From: Lunularia cruciata | Taxonomy: Eukaryota; Streptophyta; Marchantiopsida; Lunulariales; Lunulariaceae | NCBI GenBank assembly: GCA_948567375.1 | Contig: OX419760.1 | Span: 35,774,001 to 35,838,000 of the forward strand | Direction: 5' to 3' | Length of the DNA: 64,000 nt | In this document: positions 44,847 through 56,060 of the stretch, in pieces | Layout: each line of letters begins with the position of its first letter | Numbering within the stretch: the stretch's first letter is position 1 | The notes under the pieces: generated by a model | The model's database searches: none | The model's input: only the letters and a program-made list of their open reading frames with translations | Told to the model about the DNA's origin: nothing | Program-made: the position numbers and the translations under genes

Positions 44847-46998
44847 TTAGAGAACCACCAAAATCTATAGTTTGCAATTGATAAAAACAACTCACTTAGT
44901 CTCATTCATTTAGGGTACGTATATTGGACCCTAAAACTCACTTAGTCTCATTAAAATATGGTGTGTATACTAGAAGAAGACACTTACTCAGTCTCATTTG
45001 AAAATGATGCATATATTGGAAGAAAAGACTCACTTGATCTCATTCATTCATAATGCATGTATAGGAATGTATAAATTTTTTTCATTTGTTAGTATTAATA
45101 TGAGATCAAGGACAAAGAAACTCTTTGCAACACACATGGATAACCATTGATGTTGAACTTGTACAAAGGGAGCATTTGGAATCTAACATGAGGGCATCCA
45201 ATTTAGGGAAACTATGCAATGAAGAAATACCACAAACAGAAAATTGAATTGCAAAAGGAGAAGTGTGCTCAATAGATGAATCAAAAGATTGCACACAAGC
45301 AAAGAATGGAGTTACTGAAAGCAAGTGTTGTGATTTACCACCCCCTTGTAGTTTATCTTCTAATCCTTACTAGCTTTTTTCATTGTGCTTTCACTCATAT
45401 ATGCAGATTGTCAAAGAAAAAGCCAAGGTGCAGAAAGAAAAACAAAAAGGCAAGCGCCAAGAGGCCTTTCTAGAACAAGAGCACCAAAGGATATTAATGG
45501 ATTGCTCCAAGGAGCTTGCAATGTTTTCCATTAAGGGCTTATGTAGGAGTCAAGATGACTTGTTGTTAGTGGTCTTTTGGGGCAAAAGAGCAATAGCCTA
45601 CAGGGTAGTTGAAACCTCATAGGTTGATTGGGTGATTCATCCTTAACCACAGTTTTGGGATTCACTCACTTTAGGTATGGGGTTTTCTCACTTGTTATAA
45701 GTTTGATTGTTGTACTTTTGGAATTGCTTGAGGCTATATTTTTGGGTTTTCTTGAGGTTATACTTTTCAAACTCACCATGTAGGGTTTGCCTCACAAGGT
45801 GTTTGTGAGATTAGGGTTTGCTCACATATTTCAAATTTGGGAAACACATAACACAACAAAAACTAGCACATAGAACATAACAGAACACTAAATATAGAAA
45901 CCTAAACACAAACATTGATCTTAGAACCAAAACTTAAAACATTATAGAACATTGAACATAGAAATTAAAATGCAAAACATAATAGAACACAACAAAAACC
46001 CAGATGATCAGAAATGCAAACAATTTTCAAATTCCTAGATTTGTATTTAGTTGTGTTTTATACTATTGCTTATTTTTTAATTAGATATTGCAACATTTTA
46101 TACTATTTTAATCATCCAAAATGCTCCAAAATGCTTTAGTACAAAACAAAAAGAAAATGAAACAAAAAATAACTTGATATCCTAAGAGCACAATAGAAAG
46201 CAAAGCAGAGTAGAAACTTGATTTCTAAGAGCACAATAGAAACCCTAAATCTGATGTTTAACAATTTCAAGATAGGATACACAATTTACAAGCATTCAAA
46301 GAAAAACATTTTACATGAATTCATAAGCATGTGAAAATTAACAAGAAATTAAAAGGTGTAAGAGGTCAAGACATTGACCTTGGGACAAAAATATTCAAGA
46401 CCTTGGCAAACCTTCAACCCTAGTGCATCCAAATCTCCCTCACAAATGCCTTTGAATACAACAAAAACTTGGGTCTTTTCAAACCAACTCCATTTAATTT
46501 ATGTCAAATTGTCCTCAATTTTGTGATAATCAATTAGCCATGAACCCTCATTGATCTCTTCATTGTTTAGGGAATCCCAACACTTTCATAATCTGGAATT
46601 TTAGCCATTTTGGATTTGAAATCTTAGTCTCCTACTCCGATCCTCTCACCATGCACTATGAATTGCAAATTCATAAATCTAAGAGAATTGTGCCCCCTAA
46701 TTTGAATATGGTATCTTCTCTTCTTGTTCTTATCTCTCCTCCTTCTCTCCTCTTTATGTCTACTCTTAACTAAACTTAGCTTTGAAATTCCCTCCAAAAT
46801 CCTAAAGCATCTCCCTTTCTCTCCAAAAACTATCCCACATTTCCCCTTTCCAAAATCCTCCCTTCTTAAGGATTTTGGATCCTCTATTTTAAATACTCAA
46901 ATTTAACCCCGACTATCAAACAAGGCTTTGGATTCTTTATTTCAATATGCTCAAAAATCCTAACAATCAAACAAGAACCTCAACGAAAACACCTCCTC
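44847..46998. other. AT-rich flank, no recognised gene
   Basis: Around 44,890-45,050 a degenerate unit containing ACTCACTTAGTCTCATT recurs about three times. A plus-strand frame at 45,383-45,622 (79 codons; KEKAKVQKEKQKGKRQEAFL then LMDCSKELAMF) is Lys-rich and coiled-coil-like, with no recognised domain. From 45.8 to 47.0 kb the DNA is AT-rich with no signal. Confidence 0.4.
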
Positions 46999-47766
46999 TA
47001 ACAATAATACTCCAAGGATATGACACTTGAGAAGAAGCACACCATGAGAAACACACAATTTCACACTCAAACATCCGATGCCCCAAAGGAGCACCTTCTC
47101 TTTATTATATATACAAAGAGGATCTCCTCCAAGGAAGCTCCACCCTAGGGTTAGGCATACAGATAGGTGATATGTCAGCATGATCCACCCTTGGATAACT
47201 TACTTGGATGGATGACATGTCAGTCTTGGTCCTATCTGGTTGGTCAAACAAGCTTTGACCGGAGAGAATCTTTTAGGGAATCTTCTTGTGGGAATCTCTG
47301 AATCACATGGGTGAGGTACCGTTGGAAAGCTCTTGACAAGACAAAGCAAGGAGGAGGAAAGGTTAGCATTTTATCCACTTGGGAAGGGGGGATTTGCACA
47401 TTTTTGAGGCCTAATTCATCCGTTTAGGCCTCCAAAACTGCCTTCAAAGATTTCAGGCATATTTTGATTCCTACTCTATTAGTAGAAGTCCCTTTTTGGT
47501 GATATCTCTTTCTGATCTATTCAGTCCATCATTTGTAACATCCTTCTAGATGTTACCAAACCAATTGTCATCTTTAAATCATATGTTTAGCTATTGGTTT
47601 TAAGGTTTTCAAATCTATTTTGGTTTTTGCTCTATTAGTAGAAGTACCCTTTTGGTGATACTTCTATCTGATCTATTTTGACCATTATGTATAACATCGC
47701 TCCAAATGTTACCAAATCAAATTTCACATCTAGATCATATCTAGATGGCTAGCTTTTGGTATTACA
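46999..47766 (-). repeat. gypsy-3 3' LTR
   Basis: It matches 53,339-54,096 along its length, sharing ACCATGAGAAACACAC, CCCAAAGGAGCACCTTCTC, CAGGCATATTTTGATTCC and GGTATTACA at the end. In element orientation it begins TGTAATACC at 47,766, next to the pyrimidine run AACCTCCCTCCATTT on the plus strand (the polypurine tract of the minus strand, 47,767-47,781). The left edge near 46,999 is degenerate. Confidence 0.8.
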
Positions 47767-47799
47767 AACCTCCCTCCATTTAAGACGAAACGTCCTCAT

Positions 47800-48640
47800 T
47801 GTGCAATTGTTCTTCAAATGCTTGCACCAACACCTATGCATGTGTCAGATTGGCAGCGGGCTTCTAGGTTGCTTCATAGAGAGGGTAACCTTTCCACTAT
47901 ACTAGATAGTCTACTCGCGGATGATGAGTACCACGCATGTGTTTTTGGAGAATACGCTCAACTTCATATTCCTCTGTGCACATCAATGAGTGTCGGACAA
48001 GGTTGCATGTCTTGTGTGGAATGATAGGGGCCCGATCGGGGAGTATATTTGTGTAATAGTGAAACATGGAACATTGGATGGATCTTCATGTGTGGTGGTA
48101 TCTTGAGGTGATAAGCCATAGTGCCGACTTGACGAAGAATAGAAAAAGGTCCAATAAAATGGGGCTGAGCTTACGAGGGCCAACAAGTGTGAGGTTGGTT
48201 GTAGATAGCCACACCTGATCCCCAACATTGAACTCCATGTGCCTACGGTGTGCATCAACATACTACTTTTGTTGATTTTGTGCAATCTGCAATCTATGCT
48301 TGGTGCGCTCCACACCTTGTTGGATTCTAGAAACAAATGTGTTGACTACGTCAACCTTGGTAGCACTAGACGGATCTTCATCAAGCTAGAGGGGTGTGAA
48401 GGGATACTCACCATACATGAGGAAGAATAGAGTGACATAAATGGATGCATTCACCAAATTGTTATTAGCAAATTCCACCAATGGGAGTAGGGTGTCCCAC
48501 CTCTCTTACTCCTCTATGGTGAAGCCATATAGCACATCTTCAATAGTGCAATTAGCCTGCTCTATTTGTCCATCTGTTTGGAGGTGGTAAGTTGGGAATA
48601 TGGCCAACTTGGTTTTGAAGAAACCAAAGAGTGTTCACCA
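47800..48640 (-). pseudogene. gypsy-3 integrase C-terminus and chromodomain start
   Basis: Minus-strand blocks: the third integrase acidic region DGQIEQANCTIEDV (about 48,585-48,540); HMEFNVGDQVWLSTTNL (about 48,243-48,190); and YEVERIL (about 47,975-47,955), the opening strand of a chromodomain. The rest of the chromodomain is degraded. Frames change several times. Confidence 0.65.
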
Positions 48641-49085
48641 AAACAAACTAGTGAATTGAGTGTCTCTATTGGTGATGAGTACTCGAGACAAGCCATGATG
48701 AGAGAAGATTGCATCTAAGTATAATCGAGCTAGTTGCGGAGCGGGAACATCCTTGGTGGTAGGGTGTACATGAATCATTTTGCTGAGCTGGTCCACAAAG
48801 ACCATGATGGAGTCAAACCCTAAGGTGGTCTTGGGTAATTCACACACAAGATCCATACTCACCTATTCCCAATGTTGTGTAGAAGTGGGGAGTGGTTGAA
48901 GGAGCCTTGCAAGAGCTTGATTAGAAGCTTTGTTCTGTTGATAGAGTAGGCAGCTGTGCACATAGTCCATCACATCATTGCTCATCTTGGGCCAATAGAA
49001 ATGGCATTGGACTACATCCAAGGTCTTGTTTACTCCGACATGACCTACAATAGCTATGTCATAACATTCTGCTAGAATGGTGGTG
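48635..49085 (-). pseudogene. gypsy-3 integrase core
   Basis: The zinc-region remnant GHVGVNKTLDVVQCHFYWPK leads to SCLLYQQNKASNQ, where the second Cys pair is partly lost. The core then has SMDLVCELPKTTLGF with the first Asp and VLITNRDTQF, where the second catalytic Asp is Asn. The solo LTR at 49,086 separates this from the upstream part of Pol. Confidence 0.78.
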
Positions 49086-49533
49086 TGTAATAATATGGAG
49101 TTTAGTGAGGAAGTTAGTCGGGAGTTTAGTGACAAAGTAGTTGGGCTTACAAAGTAGCACATAAGACAAAGTAGCCTAGAATATTCCGGAAGTATCTAGG
49201 AAGCTTCTTGGGAAGCTTCCCGGTTAGCTTAGCTTGCACCTTAAGTAAGTAGCTTCTAGAAGGAAGCTTCTAGAAGCTTCCAACTAGCTTAGCTTGCACG
49301 CCAAGTAGGCGGCTTCTAGAAGGAAGCTTCTTGAGAAGCTTCCTAGCTAACTTGGCTTGCACTCTAAGAAAGCGGCTTGAGGAAGCTTCTTGAGAAGCTT
49401 CTCAAGGGCCTTGTATGCTACCTATAAATACCAAAGCCAAAGCTCATGCTAGGATTCAGAGTTTTCACTCTTTCAAGTGTCCCAATGTGAGTTTCCATTC
49501 TCCTATTGCTCTCCTCGGATTCGGTCTTTTACA
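49086..49533 (+). repeat. Solo LTR of the gypsy-2 family inside gypsy-3
   Basis: This 448-base LTR begins TGTAATAATATGGAG and ends TCTTTTACA, closely matching the gypsy-2 LTRs. It has an extra partial duplication of the GAGTTTAGTGA block near its start. It is flanked by TGGTG at 49,081-49,085 and 49,534-49,538, a 5-base target duplication. LTR-LTR recombination of a complete element is the usual origin. The heat-shock element (49,262-49,281) and TATA box (49,423-49,430) are kept. Confidence 0.92.
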
Positions 49534-49538
49534 TGGTG

Positions 49539-50148
49539 CGTAAGTCAAGAACATTTGGGATCCATAATTTGGCATCATGAAAGGTAAGTCCTTGGGTATT
49601 GGTGATACCTTTGGATGATTGTACTCCTACAATCTATGGATCAGTTTTTGTAGCGGCCAAAATCTCTGGCCATAATTCAGAGTTAATCTTAACCTTTGCC
49701 ATCAAATTGTTTACCATTGGCATGCAAGTGAATGCATCTGCAAGTTGCTTCTTACCTTCCACGCAGGTGATTGTCATGTTGAAGCATTGTTGCCACTCTG
49801 CCTATTGAATCTGGTGACGAGATAGATCTTTTTGCATCTTGAGGTAGACTAGAGGTTTGTGGTCTATCTCTACTACAAATGCCTTCTTGCCTAGATAGTG
49901 CTTCCAATGCTTGGTTGCAAGGACAATGGCCACCTCTTCTCATTCTGTGATGTGATAGTTGCACTTTGTTGGTAACAAATTTTGAAAGAAATATGCAGTG
50001 GATGCCATCCATCATACCACTCTTGTTGTAGGAATGCTCCTATTGCTACACCTGATGCATCTATAGCCAACTTGATTGGATGTTTTGGGTCATACCACTT
50101 CAAGATTGGTGCATGTAACAAGGCAACTTTCAATTCTTGAAAGGCCAA
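49539..50148 (-). pseudogene. gypsy-3 RNase H
   Basis: KLAIDASGVAIGAFLQQEWY (50,060-50,000) is the first RNase H block with its Asp. Later pieces in other frames include the CNYHITE and KHYLGKKAFVVE-type text expected for the middle of the domain (about 49,950-49,860). The 49,540-49,750 part links to the integrase and is degraded. Confidence 0.7.
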
Positions 50149-50163
50149 CTCTTGTGTGGTTCT

Positions 50164-51072
50164 CTATGTCCACTTCTTCCCTTTCCAAGTAGTGTCGTTA
50201 AAGGTTGTGCAACCTTGGAGAAATCCTTGATAAATTGACAATAAAATCCCGTTTACCCCAAGAAACTCTTGAGTTGAGTCTGATCTTTTGGGGCATGTCA
50301 TTTTTGAATGACCTCTATTTTCTGCCAATACTTGAATACCCTCTGCACATACTCTATGCCCTAAGTACTCAACTTCAGACTTGTCAAACTTGCACTTTGA
50401 GAGTTTGGCATACAATTGATTCTATCTTAGAATATGGAGGGCTTCTCATAGATGTTGTTTGTGTTCTATCATTGTGCTACTATATACTAAGATTTCATCA
50501 AGGAAAACAATAATAGACTTATCCAAATATGGAAAAAATATGTCATTCATTAGACTCATAAAAGTGATCAGTGCATTGGTGAGGCCAAAAGGCATCATGA
50601 GATACTCAAGGTGGCCATACTTGGTTTGAAAGGCACTTTTGTACACATCTTCCTCTGCAATTTGGATTTCATTGTAACCGCTTTGCATGTCCAATTTGGT
50701 GAAGTATCTTGCTCCATTGAGTTGATCAAACAAGTCATCCATGCAAGGTAAGGGGTATTTGTTTTTCACTGTTTGTTGTTTGAGAACCCAATAATCGATG
50801 CACATGCACATTGTACTATCCTTCTTCTTCACAAACAAGACATGAGCACCATATGGTGATATGTTGGGTTGGATGAACCCTTTTTGTAGCATATCCTCAA
50901 TTTGATTCTTACACTCCTCCAACTCATGAGGTGATAGGAGATATGGCGCCTTACAAGGAGGTGTCTTCCCCGAGAGTGTCTCAATTTTATGATCTACTCT
51001 CCTTTTTGGTGGTAATCCTACAAGTAGATCATGGGGAAAAACATCTTGAAACTCATTTACCACATCCTTCAA
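50164..51072 (-). pseudogene. gypsy-3 reverse transcriptase
   Basis: A 208-codon open segment carries [69 protein letters not shown] and [13 protein letters not shown]. The active site reads [12 protein letters not shown], so the second catalytic Asp is Glu. After a stop and shift near 50,430, LSKCKFDKSEVEYLGH continues to the RNase H connection. Inactive. Confidence 0.85.
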
Positions 51073-51105
51073 TTTCTCAAGAATTTGTCCATCGAGTTGT
51101 GCACT

Positions 51106-51600
51106 CTAGACTTCCCTTATTAGACCCATGAAACATCTATTGATCTTACAGATAGCTATTGTCCCTATGACACAGAGAGGCAATTCTTGCTTGTGTGATT
51201 TTTCTTTAACCCCACTGATCAACCATTTGTGGGTTCTCACTATTTTCTTCCTCCAATCTATCATAGGGTTGTAATGCTCCATCCATGGCATGCCTAAGAT
51301 TGCATTATAACGAGCTAATTGTATCACTTGCCACTCAATTGCTTCTTGATATTCTCTTACATAGAGTGTTACCTGTCTAGGTGATGATTCAATCCTCTTT
51401 GTTTACCCGTTAAGTAGTTCTACTTCTTTGCTCTCATCTTTCTCTAGATCCATTCCCAATCTTATTGCAATAGAGTGAGACAAGAAATTCTTTGTTACCC
51501 TTGGAACTATTAGTACTCTCACTTGATTGCCTTCTAGGACTCCATTTATGACAATCAATTATGGGTTGCCTTTCGGGACCTTTGTTCTCTCATCTTCTTC
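51106..51600 (-). pseudogene. gypsy-3 protease remnant
   Basis: LIVINGVLEGNQVRVLIVPR followed by VTKNFLSHSIAIRLGM (about 51,555-51,460) aligns with the retroviral protease start, but VPR stands where Asp-Ser-Gly should be. NAILGMPWMEHYNPMIDWR (51,300-51,245) is the conserved second protease block. The protease is inactive. Confidence 0.7.
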
Positions 51601-51739
51601 CTTCTCTCACTTTTCTGCTTCCTCATTGAGCTAATAAGGCCACGAGCTACATTTATTGGTGATCTTCATTTTTGAAGTGATTTCCACCTCCTACTCTTCA
51701 GTGCGTCTTTCCATGTTGTTCAAAGATTGCATGTATGAA

Positions 51740-52761
51740 GGCCAAGGGCCGTTGGGGAAACAAGCACAATAGTTGGTAGATATGTGCCTAATACAACCAC
51801 AATTGTAACAACGGCATTGTTCTCCTTGAGTTCCTTCTCCTCGTGGGACTCCATCTCTCTGTTCTTCTACCCATCCCCGCTCTCCTTGAAGCGGTCATGC
51901 TCCTTTGTCTCAAAACAAAAGGTTGCACAGTTCCATTGGTACTGGTCCACCCATGTGTGGCATTTCTACCCAATAACGTTGAGGTAGAACTACTCATTGC
52001 TCCACCTCCACCCAATGCTCCTACTATTCTCTACGCACAAGCAATGGCTTCAAATACCATACAAGGATTTGAACCATGAATTCTTGGCAAATCCACTCCT
52101 TCAATCCTTGTTTAAATTTGTTGAGAGCTTCTGTTGGACTCATGTTGGTTATTGCAACTTGTAGATCCAAAAATACCTTCACATAATTTTGTACGATGTT
52201 CTTTTGTTTCAATCTCCATAGTCGGATCCCGGCCATTTGCATGGAATCTACCAATTGGAAATTCTTCAAAAATCCTTCTTGTATTTTTGTCCATGTGACC
52301 TCTCTTCTCTCTGTCAACATGGATTGTTCCCAAGCATCATACCATGTGAAGGCTTTATCGGTCAAGTACTTACATGCAAACACGCCTGCAATATGCTCGA
52401 TGATCTCTATTAAGAACAATTGGAAATATTGATTCATTTGCGAGATCCAGTTCTCCAATACTCCCATTGTACATTACCCCTTGTAAGGCTTGATGTTGCA
52501 TGTCTTCTTCATCCAGAGTAGAAATATGGCTTCATGGTTGACCGGGTTTGTAGGCACGGGTGCCTTTCCAAGTACTTTGACCGCAAGTACTGGGTTTTGA
52601 GATGGCTCTTCTTCTTGGATTGCTTGATCATTCTTGAGGGTCTGCATTTGACCTTGTAATGCCTCCATGGCCCTCTTAATCTCTTGAAATTTTTTCAACA
52701 TCCCTTGCATTCCTTGCACCAACTCCTGCAACTCCGGGTCCATGGTTCCTACAACACTCAA
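51740..52761 (-). pseudogene. gypsy-3 gag
   Basis: The N-terminal coiled-coil segment is MDPELQELVQGMQGMLKKFQ (from 52,743). The capsid part follows (52,467-52,024): WISQMNQYFQLF, YLTDKAFTWYDAWEQS, TWTKIQEGFLKNF and NYVKVFLDLQVAITNMS. One zinc knuckle remnant, CYNCGCIRH, lies near 51,810-51,780. Two frames are needed to read it through. Confidence 0.75.
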
Positions 52762-53322
52762 TTACTATTGTCTACTTCAATAGAGAGTTAATATGATCAC
52801 TCTAGAGGGCGCACAAACTATCTGAACTACCATTGGGACCTCCAAAGCTACCACTTGTTTATAATATTCCTCACCAAAATTCCTAACCACAAAATCTCTA
52901 AACATCACTTTTGGTCTCACTATATAATGAATTTCTACTTGAGTGTTAAAAGGGAAAGGATTTGGGACATTCAAATCTATCACAACAAAATGTAGATTGT
53001 CAAATCCCACTCTCCATTGTAAAGCACTATAGGAGGAATCATTGGGTTTGGCAAATTCATCACTATATCCATGAACTCTACTCTGAAGTGAAAAACCAAA
53101 TACACTCTCACTTGCTCATGCTGAATGTACATAATCTTGATGTAGAATGGATTCAAGAACAGAAACCAAGGTGTTGGATATTGTCCTCACGAGCCTCCAT
53201 TCCATCCTCTCTCTAGCACTCCTAATCTACCAATTACACCAAGATGTCTCTCCTCAAAATTACTCAATCTCAGTAGCCTATGTTCCTCCAAGAGAGGTGA
53301 TCCATTCTCTTGGGTCACAACA
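52762..53322 (-). other. gypsy-3 leader between primer site and gag
   Basis: No recognised coding domain. A 77-codon minus-strand frame at 52,777-53,010 shows no known motif and may be chance or an upstream frame of the leader. Confidence 0.4.
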
Positions 53323-53337
53323 CTTGCTCTAATAGCA
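53323..53337 (-). promoter_or_regulatory. gypsy-3 primer-binding site
   Basis: Minus-strand TGCTATTAGAGCAAG next to the 5' LTR resembles the Met-tRNA site TGGTATCAGAGC with two changes, consistent with age. Confidence 0.7.
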
Positions 53338-53338
53338 T

Positions 53339-54096
53339 TGTAATAATCTGAGGATATGAGACCTAAGAAGAAGCAAACCATGAGAAACACACTATTTCAC
53401 ACTCAAACCTCCAATGCCCCAAAGGAGCACCTTCTCTTTATTATATATACAAAGAGGATCTCCTCCAAGGAAGCTCCACCCTAGGATAAGGCACACAGAT
53501 AGGTGACATGTCAACAAACTCCACCCTTGGATTACTTACTTATGTCAGTCCTGGTCCTATCTGGTTGGTCAAACAAGCTTTGACCATAGGGAATATTTTA
53601 GGGAATCTTCTTGTAGGAATCTCAATTCACATGGGTGAGGAACCGTTGGAAAGCTCTCCATGAGACAAAGCAAGGAGGAAGAAAGGCCAACCTTTCCTTT
53701 GTTGGGGGGGGGGGGGGGGGGGGGGGGAATGTGCACATTTTGAGGCCTAATTCATTCATTTAGGCCTCCAAAATTGCCTTCAAAGATTTCAGGCATATTT
53801 TGATTCCTACTCTATTTGTAGAAGTCCTCTTTTTGTGATACCTCTTTCTGATCTATTCAGTCCATCATGTGTAACATCCTTCCAGATGTTACCAAACCAA
53901 TTCTCACCTTTAAATCATATGTCTAGCTATTGGTTCTAAGGTTTTCAAGTCTATTTTGGTTTCTGATCTATTAGTAGAAGTACCCTTTTGGTGATACTTC
54001 TATCTGATTTATTTTGACCATCATGTATAACATCATTCCAAATGTTACCAATCCAAATTTCACATCTAGATCATATGGCTAGCTCTTGGTATTACA
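53339..54096 (-). repeat. gypsy-3 5' LTR
   Basis: 758 bases with inverted ends TGTAATA and TATTACA. It includes a run of 24 G at 53,704-53,727 that is only a short G-rich segment in the other LTR (about 47,386). A TATATATAATAAAG string on the minus strand near 53,440 may be its TATA region. Confidence 0.82.
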
Positions 54097-54669
54097 CTAA
54101 TTGTCCAAAATCCTCCTCTCCTTGCTTCTTTAAAACAAGTATGTTGCACTCAAGTGAACAATACCAAATATAGTCTTTCATCTTAGTCCAATCACTAATT
54201 CAAATTGATACTTCCCTTGACAAACTCATGTACTGGCACTATTTCCTTGTCCAATGGTCAAACTCGGGTATTGAAACAATCACTCAAATGGATGAACTCA
54301 AGTATAGGAACTCTTTCCTTATCCAAGTATTGGCAATTGGGCACACTCACTTATTTGTACCATTGGTGCTCTTACTTGTCTTCTTCTAAAACCCTAAACT
54401 TCTTCTAAAACCTCCTCTTTGCTAAATCCATTGGACATGTCTTGTGCTAGAACTACAAGTGCTCAAACATTCCAAAGAATCATAAGACCATGAAAATTCC
54501 ATCATTCCAAGAAAAAAATTTCCTCATTATTCCATGTTATGATTTTCCTCATATGAGGAAATGATTTTCCTGATATAATGAAAAGCATGCATATAAGGAA
54601 ATAATGCACAAAGTCAAAGTACTATAATATTCAATAATTATTTAAATCATAAATAAATACGTAAATGAT

Positions 54670-54713
<44 letters not shown>

Positions 54714-55329
54714 CCTAGAAATGACATATATCAATGTAATAACTATTTCATTAGCCATCAGACATCGGGTTAATGATGTAAATATTTAGAAGGAGAGCAA
54801 TCCCATTTAATGAAACTAAACTTGAGAGCAATCCCACTATGAGTGAACCCATCAAATCTCAATTTGGTGAGCAAACCCATCAAAATCTATGAGCAAACCA
54901 TCAATATTTGTGAATAAATGCATCAATATGCATTTACATGCTTTTGATACTATTCTACCCTAAATCTAGATGCAAAAGGGAGAAATTTGGTTTGTAGTAT
55001 AAATATGTTTGGCCTTCAACAAAGCACCCAATGGTTGTTTTTATTAGTCCTCAACATAGTAATAAATTGCTAAAATTCATTTGATTGTGCACATGAAAAT
55101 GGGAGCAAACCCATTTTGATGTGCATTACTGGGAATCCTTGTGCAAAACTAGATCCTTTGTAAGCTATCTACACAAGAACAACACTATCATAATACCAAT
55201 TCTTCCTCAGTCATTTATAATTCTACCTAATTTTCCCTCCTAAATGTTGATGATAAAGCTTAATTCCTTCACCAATCAAGTACCCCTCAGTTCAACACTT
55301 TCATAAAGCATACATTCAATATAGATTCC
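54097..55329. other. AT-rich gene-free DNA with an (AT)n microsatellite
   Basis: No coding signal. An uninterrupted (AT)n run lies at about 54,673-54,709. Confidence 0.5.
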
Positions 55330-56060
55330 ATCTCACCCCTTGCAAAGTGTATAATTTGGCACTTGTCACCATATATCACTTGCTCATTGATTGAGTAACT
55401 CCCCTTTTGACTGAAATACACTTCTCCATCAATGATGTGCTTCTATGACAAAGGAAAAAGCGTTCCATCCACTATGTCAACACACATAGGAAAAACTTTA
55501 TGTGAAAATATAGAGGAAATTCTACTCTTCTCTTGGGTCCCTAACCATTGTACTTTGTTTCTCATTATGGATAATATAGCAATGATAACTTTCTATATAA
55601 ATTTACTTGTGGACCTTGCACTAATTCCCCATAAGTTCATTCCCCTTGCAACATAAGCGCCATTACCATTATCCCCAAAATGATCTAGTACTAATGTCAC
55701 TTGTAGCCATAAAGGTGTTTGTTGTATGCAAAGCTTCCTCCTTCTCTTGAAGACATTGCGCCCTTTGATCAAATTCACTAATGTGACAAAAGAGGCCATG
55801 TCCATTCTAATAAGTTGTTTGAAGCAAGAGGTTCAAGGACAAAGAAAAACTTGTATAGAAATTCAGTACGGAAGGGATACTTATATCTCTCTTTCAAGTA
55901 TCGTCTCTCATGTATAAAGATACACCATTTGCAAAGCCTATCTAGCACAATCATATCCATATCATCTTCTTCTTCAATCTATTTCCCTTCCTATGTATCC
56001 AAATCTCAACTAGCATCTAAATCCCAACATGAGTCAGACCATTCATCATGCGACCCTTCT
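55330..56060 (-). pseudogene. PIF/Harbinger (ALP1-like) transposase remnant 2
   Basis: The minus strand reads LDRLCKWCIFIHERRYLKER (N-terminal), RMDMASFVTLVNLI (about 55,805-55,760), PLWLQVTLVLDHFGDNGNGA and GISARSTSKFI. The DDE start IVDGTLFPLS follows, then GEVYFSQKGSYSINEQVIYG and DKCQIIHFARG (about 55,470-55,340). These are the HTH-like and first-Asp blocks of the family, in the same order as remnant 1. The C-terminal half is not recognisable. Inactive. Confidence 0.72.

Larger units (their letters stand above)
46999..54096 (-). mobile_element. gypsy-3: old chromodomain Ty3/gypsy retrotransposon
   Basis: A minus-strand element of about 7.1 kb with LTRs of about 760 bases at 46,999-47,766 and 53,339-54,096, a Met-tRNA-type primer site, gag, protease, RT, RNase H, integrase and the start of a chromodomain. 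It is heavily mutated: the protease active site is lost, the RT reads FLDE and the integrase second Asp is Asn. A 448-base solo LTR of the gypsy-2 family is inserted between the RNase H and integrase regions. The LTRs are clearly more diverged than those of gypsy-2, so it is older. I could not resolve a target-site duplication. Confidence 0.88.

Noticed and set aside
53339-54096. Target-site duplication for gypsy-3
   Set aside because: Bases flanking the two LTRs do not give a convincing 5-base match, partly because the left edge is degraded.
54673-54709. (AT)n run as a regulatory element
   Set aside because: Ordinary microsatellite with no associated gene.
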